A stretch of 64,000 bases of DNA from Euonymus europaeus. Its lineage: Eukaryota; Streptophyta; Magnoliopsida; Celastrales; Celastraceae. The notes beneath the pieces were generated by a model. The model was not told the origin of the DNA, did no database searches, and worked only from the letters and a program-made list of their open reading frames with translations. Position 1 is the stretch's first letter; every line of letters begins with the position of its first letter. This document shows positions 60,533 to 64,000 of this stretch, in pieces. The stretch spans positions 1,872,501 through 1,936,500 of the forward strand of contig OY756958.1 of assembly GCA_963580455.1 (NCBI GenBank), given 5' to 3'. The position numbers and the translations under genes were made by a program.

Positions 60533-60770
60533 ACACGTGTATGATACGTGTCAGCACGTCCAGGACTTGTTGCCTCTCCGAGGTTACGCGTAGCCACGTA
60601 GCACTTTTATACTGACGCGGTCAAAGGTGAAGGCAGCACATCTCCAAGAACTGTGACTTCATTGATTTATTCTGGTACGTGTTCCGCTTCCAATTAATAT
60701 GTCATGTGCATGTGTACGTGTGCAACCGACGTACCACTTCCAATTATTATGTCATGTGTACGTGTGCAAC
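60533..60770 (-). promoter_or_regulatory. Cluster of ACGT-core (ABRE/G-box-like) sites upstream of OEP16-2
   Basis: Within 450 bp upstream of the gene: ACACGTGT (60533), TACGTGTC (60545), GCACGTCC (60554), CCACGTAGC (60594), GTACGTGTT (60675) and GTACGTGTG twice (about 60714 and 60758). These are binding cores of ABI5-type bZIP factors. An imperfect 50-bp direct repeat (CTTCCAATTAxTATGTCATG, at about 60687 and 60738) duplicates one of them. ABA-linked seed expression is expected from the Arabidopsis orthologue. Confidence 0.5.
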
Positions 60771-60872
60771 CCAAAGTTGCACAGACCCTTCTTGAGTGAT
60801 GAGTTAATGAGTTAAGTTGCACAGAGCCACATATCCTCGTTGATTGATTAGTTAAATAAATTTCATCCATAA

Positions 60873-61259
60873 GGGCAACCATAATGGTTGAAGATTTATT
60901 GGCCCAACAATTTTATTTTTGAGTTTCACATCTATTTTATAAAAATACAATTCTCAATATAATCAAATCAACATAATACATATTTTAATATTGTCACATC
61001 AGCAAAACACATCTCTCAATACAAAATCGTTATCCAACCCAACTATTTTCTTATCCTTCATACTATCTCATCAAATTTACACCAAAATCAAGGGTGGATC
61101 CCACTTTTATTACAAAAAGTCAAGACACATCATTATCCACATCATCAAAACACATATCTCAATACAATCACATCAACAAAACACATTTTTCAATACAGCC
61201 ACATCAGCAAAACACATTAACTTTGTTGACCCATTAACTTTATACCATTATAATTGTCC
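60873..61259. mobile_element. Complete PIF/Harbinger-type MITE, copy D
   Basis: 387 bp with inverted ends GGGCAACCATAATGG and CCATTATAATTGTCC (12 of 15 matched) and a 3-bp target duplication TAA at 60870-60872 and 61260-61262, which points to the PIF/Harbinger (Tourist-like) group. The interior repeats the theme ACATCAGCAAAACACA, the reverse of the one in copies A-C. No transposase. Confidence 0.8.
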
Positions 61260-61262
61260 TAA

Positions 61263-62335
61263 ATCCTTGTTGACTGATTAGTTAAATCGTATATAATTTC
61301 GAATCTAAATCTCAATTTCATTTCTTAAAAAAAGAAAATTACTCAATAGCAGTCTACTACTTTTACATGGCATATATTTAGTAGGAAGCCGCACCATACT
61401 GCAATACTATTCTTGGTCATCAAATTTTTTATTTTTTCAAAAATGATATTTAACGTGTAGTATTCTTCCAATGAATTCAATAATATATTTTTTTATTTAA
61501 AACAAAAATTAAATTCATTGTAATCAAAATACCGAATAGTTATATCCAACAAAATAGAATCTTCATGAATTTTTCACATTGATTACTTCCATTTGGTAAT
61601 AGAAACACGCGGCCATCAAGCCGCGCATGCCCAAAGCCTAAAAAATTCCTGAATCTAAGCAAATAATTTTTACTTGCAATCGACGAAAGGTTTCAATAGT
61701 AAATGTCATAACAGCAAGCAAAATTCTAATTTACAAAAGGTTTATAAATAGAGCTTCTACCACAACTGAGAAAATTTTGGACTCTGAACCCCAATTGATT
61801 TCCTCTATTACAGCCAAACTCACCACAAAACTAAACAAAGCAGCACTATAAAGAGCATATATTGATGCCCTATCTATCATATGGTTTCACATTTTAGGCA
61901 TTTTCCTGAAACAAAAGTGGGGAGGAAAGGAGCAAGGCAAAATGGAAGATGACAGATCAGAAAGAGGCGGGATGCAGGAAGGGAAGAAGGAAGAAGGAAG
62001 AAAAAAAGACGAGAATGGACTCAACACAATGAATGGTGATGGAGTTGTACAGCGGCAACAGTTACTCGGGTAGAACCCTAAGAAATGCCAGGCAAATGGA
62101 AGACTGCAGCTACATTATGTGCATAATTTTCATCCCCCAGAGTCAGTAGCTCGATACAGTATCCTCTTCCTATGATTGCTTGAAGGCTTCAACCCGTATT
62201 CACCGTGTGCCATAATCAACAATTATGTCAGCTCATATACTCTCCAATATGCTGTTTGACAAACTTGATTTGCACCAAGCATGTCCCCAACTTGAACAAT
62301 ACAGGGAAACAAAACAAGTTACCCTGTTAAATAGT
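61263..62335. other. Intergenic and 3' UTR of the PP4R3 gene
   Basis: AT-rich to about 61600, then a purine-rich tract near 61920-62010. The last several hundred bases are the probable 3' UTR of the minus-strand gene to the right. No gene seen. Confidence 0.45.
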
Positions 62336-63646
62336 CTAAGAAATACCGTTAGATCCATTTACAGCCAATTCCGGCGAAGATTTTTGCAGCATCAACGGAG
62401 AATCCTCTCCGCCTAATTGCCCATTATCTGAATTGTTATGCGCAAAATCGGAACAGCTTCTAGAAGCAGGTTCCTTGCCTATGTGATTTTTCTCATCTGA
62501 ACTGCTGCTGTTATCAGAATAGTTTAGAGAGCTCACGGATTCCTTTTCATGATGATTTGATTCACTGGTACCCTTGTTCCCATCAGCTATCCGTGGAGCC
62601 ATTTGTATCATGCTAGCAGTTTTCTTACCAGGTAATACTGCATGGCTCAATGTTGAACACAAAGCGGCAAATACGCCCTCTCTTGACTTGGAAGTCTTAC
62701 CCAAGCGCTGCTTCTTGACTAGCTCAGGCTCCGAGTCTGTAGAAGAAGCAGTTTTACGCTTCAACCTGAGGGTCTTGAATGAACCTTCATCTTCTTCTGA
62801 ATTTTCCGGCTGTTTCTTAGGCGGAGGTCTGTAGTTTTCATCGTCTTCATCATCGTCATAATCAACGAGTCCACCAGATCTTGGACTACAAAAGTCAAGA
62901 TGAACATTACACAAATCTCGAAAAATAAATGCCATATATTTCGAGTTTGAAGTAACCACACTACCTTAATGATGCAGTAACTCCATTTGATAAAGTCGGA
63001 TGAGCTTGTACTTTTTGGCCGTTTACCACAGATGCCCTGTCTTCCTCATCACTGCTTATGCATCCAACATCAGACACTCGAGTAAAGAAGTCATCACAAA
63101 AATCTTTAGCTAATGTAATTTCTATAAGAAATGCATACCTGTCCTCGTTGAAGTAGTCTTCCTCCTCTTTCTCCAGAGCACGATCATCAATACGTTTTCT
63201 TGAGTCCAATGCATTTACACTACCTTTTGCCCCAACATTTTCCAGACACTGTAATTTAGAATTTGTAAGAACCAAGAAAACTTGTATGGCAATAGCTATA
63301 CAGAGAGTCAGCTGATATACCTGCTCATATTTAACTTGAAGAGAGTGAATAGAATCCAAATACTCGAATTTAACTAACTCATTCCAAAACGAATCAACTA
63401 TATATCTGACCAGTGATTTGAGGTTTTCCTGCACATAACAGTCACCAATCAATCAACAAAAACTTCAAGATGCAGCTCAGATAGAACGACAGCAATTGCG
63501 AAAAGGATAGGCACCTTGCGGATATACTCAAAAAGCTCTAAAACTGCTGAATGCAGAAGATTATAACGGTCCCCATTGCTGACAAAGGCATCCACAATTG
63601 GTTTGAGAAGGTTATTGTTAACCATATGATTTACAAGATGCTCTTC
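62336..63646 (-). CDS. PSY2L: Serine/threonine-protein phosphatase 4 regulatory subunit 3 (SMEK/PSY2), 3' part
   Basis: Partial: the five 3'-most exons I can place are 63515-63646, 63321-63428, 63139-63248, 62965-63051 and 62336-62885, with fitting phases; the 5' part lies beyond position 64000. The first encodes EEHLVNHMVNNNLLKPIVDA and ends LELFEYIRK, the next ENLKSLVRYIVDSFWNELVK, both from the conserved Armadillo-like SMK-1 region. Then come CLENVGAKGSVNALDSRKR and EKEEEDYFNEDSDEED, the acidic motif where the family turns into a disordered tail rich in Ser, Glu and Lys. The subunit directs PP4 catalytic subunit to nuclear substrates (DNA damage, meiosis, miRNA biogenesis in plants). Domain match is strong; Arabidopsis calls it PSY2L/PP4R3A. 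Confidence 0.92.
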
Positions 63647-64000
63647 CTACACATTGAAGCATTGCCACATCTTGTCAAATAAACAACAGTGAAGAAACAC
63701 TAGTTCACTGAAGATATCAAAAAAATAGAAAGCACCATCAAATAAATGCCATAACTTGAATTTCTAAAATAAACAAATTCCAAAACAATCTCAACTGTTT
63801 TAAAAGCTATGATGGATGTATGATTGCACCATGAGGTGGTGGGAAGCATATTATGATTTATGACAAATATGTCCATTCCGTCCCCAGTAATAATGCACTA
63901 ACCACAAATAAACAGATTTAGCAATACAAAAAAATTCAACCTTTTAAAAGCTGCAATGGCATCAGAATGAATGGTTTGACAAAAGTTACGTCCTTGATCA
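63647..64000 (-). other. Intron of the PP4R3 gene, possibly with part of another exon at the edge
   Basis: Mostly AT-rich intron. A short open stretch near 63948-63999 on the minus strand could be an exon but does not match the expected family sequence, so I leave it unassigned. Confidence 0.4.

Noticed and set aside
63515..63646. Suspected one-base frameshift in the PP4R3 exon
   Set aside because: Recounting the bases at 63591-63610 showed the exon is exactly 132 nt and fully in phase.
1..64000. CRISPR arrays, phage, plasmid or bacterial operons
   Set aside because: Nothing of the kind is visible; all recognisable genes are plant nuclear genes with introns.

Overview
This is a window of a eudicot plant nuclear genome. 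It is AT-rich, genes have many short GT-AG introns, and almost every recognisable protein has a plant-specific family match (FIP1-like poly(A) factor, HLS1-like acetyltransferase, GRAS proteins, OEP16-2, GH17 glucanase, PMEI). Ty1/copia, hAT, PIF/Harbinger-type MITE and LTR fragments fill the intergenic space. I cannot name the species. I found no phage, bacterial or CRISPR-like content and no clearly new biochemical system; the novelty lies in how mobile elements have broken and rearranged genes.

Layout. 1-11.8 kb is a repeat-rich, gene-poor region: a possible small peptide exon at the left edge, a GC-richer block resembling organellar DNA (about 2.3-2.8 kb), LTR-like debris, and a full-length Ty1/copia element (4822-9512) nested in what looks like a 1.9-kb solo LTR (4101-10683). 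11.9-21 kb is one long gene for a FIP1-like subunit of the cleavage/polyadenylation machinery, convergent with an HLS1-like N-acetyltransferase gene (22.8-24.2 kb). A tRNA-Arg(CCU) lies at 25.2 kb, followed by a MITE carrying a nested hAT element. Then come a universal stress protein (28.7-30.2 kb), a PMEI-domain secreted protein (31.2-32.0 kb), an INO80-complex IES2/PAPA-1 subunit (34.0-36.2 kb, +) and an ER-anchored ubiquitin-conjugating enzyme of the UBC32 type (36.5-38.5 kb, -).

38.9-50.8 kb is the most eventful part. After a LINE-like tail and three small DNA transposons there is a tandem GRAS cluster. GRAS copy 1 is interrupted by a 1,012-bp hAT element with a perfect 8-bp target duplication. 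GRAS copy 2 is intact. A third unit keeps only the last 14 codons of a GRAS gene, its downstream spacer and the leader of a further copy, and ends exactly at the edge of an LTR. A small solo LTR sits in the first spacer, and the paralogous spacer gives the empty site.

51.7-64 kb holds, all on the minus strand, a vacuolar/secreted beta-1,3-glucanase, a ZCCHC10-like zinc-knuckle protein with an SR-like tail, OEP16-2 (outer-envelope amino acid channel, with ACGT-core elements upstream), a complete PIF/Harbinger MITE, and the 3' part of a PP4 regulatory subunit 3 gene that runs off the right edge. The genes do not form a pathway. Several are general housekeeping functions (mRNA 3' processing, chromatin remodelling, ER ubiquitination, phosphatase regulation).
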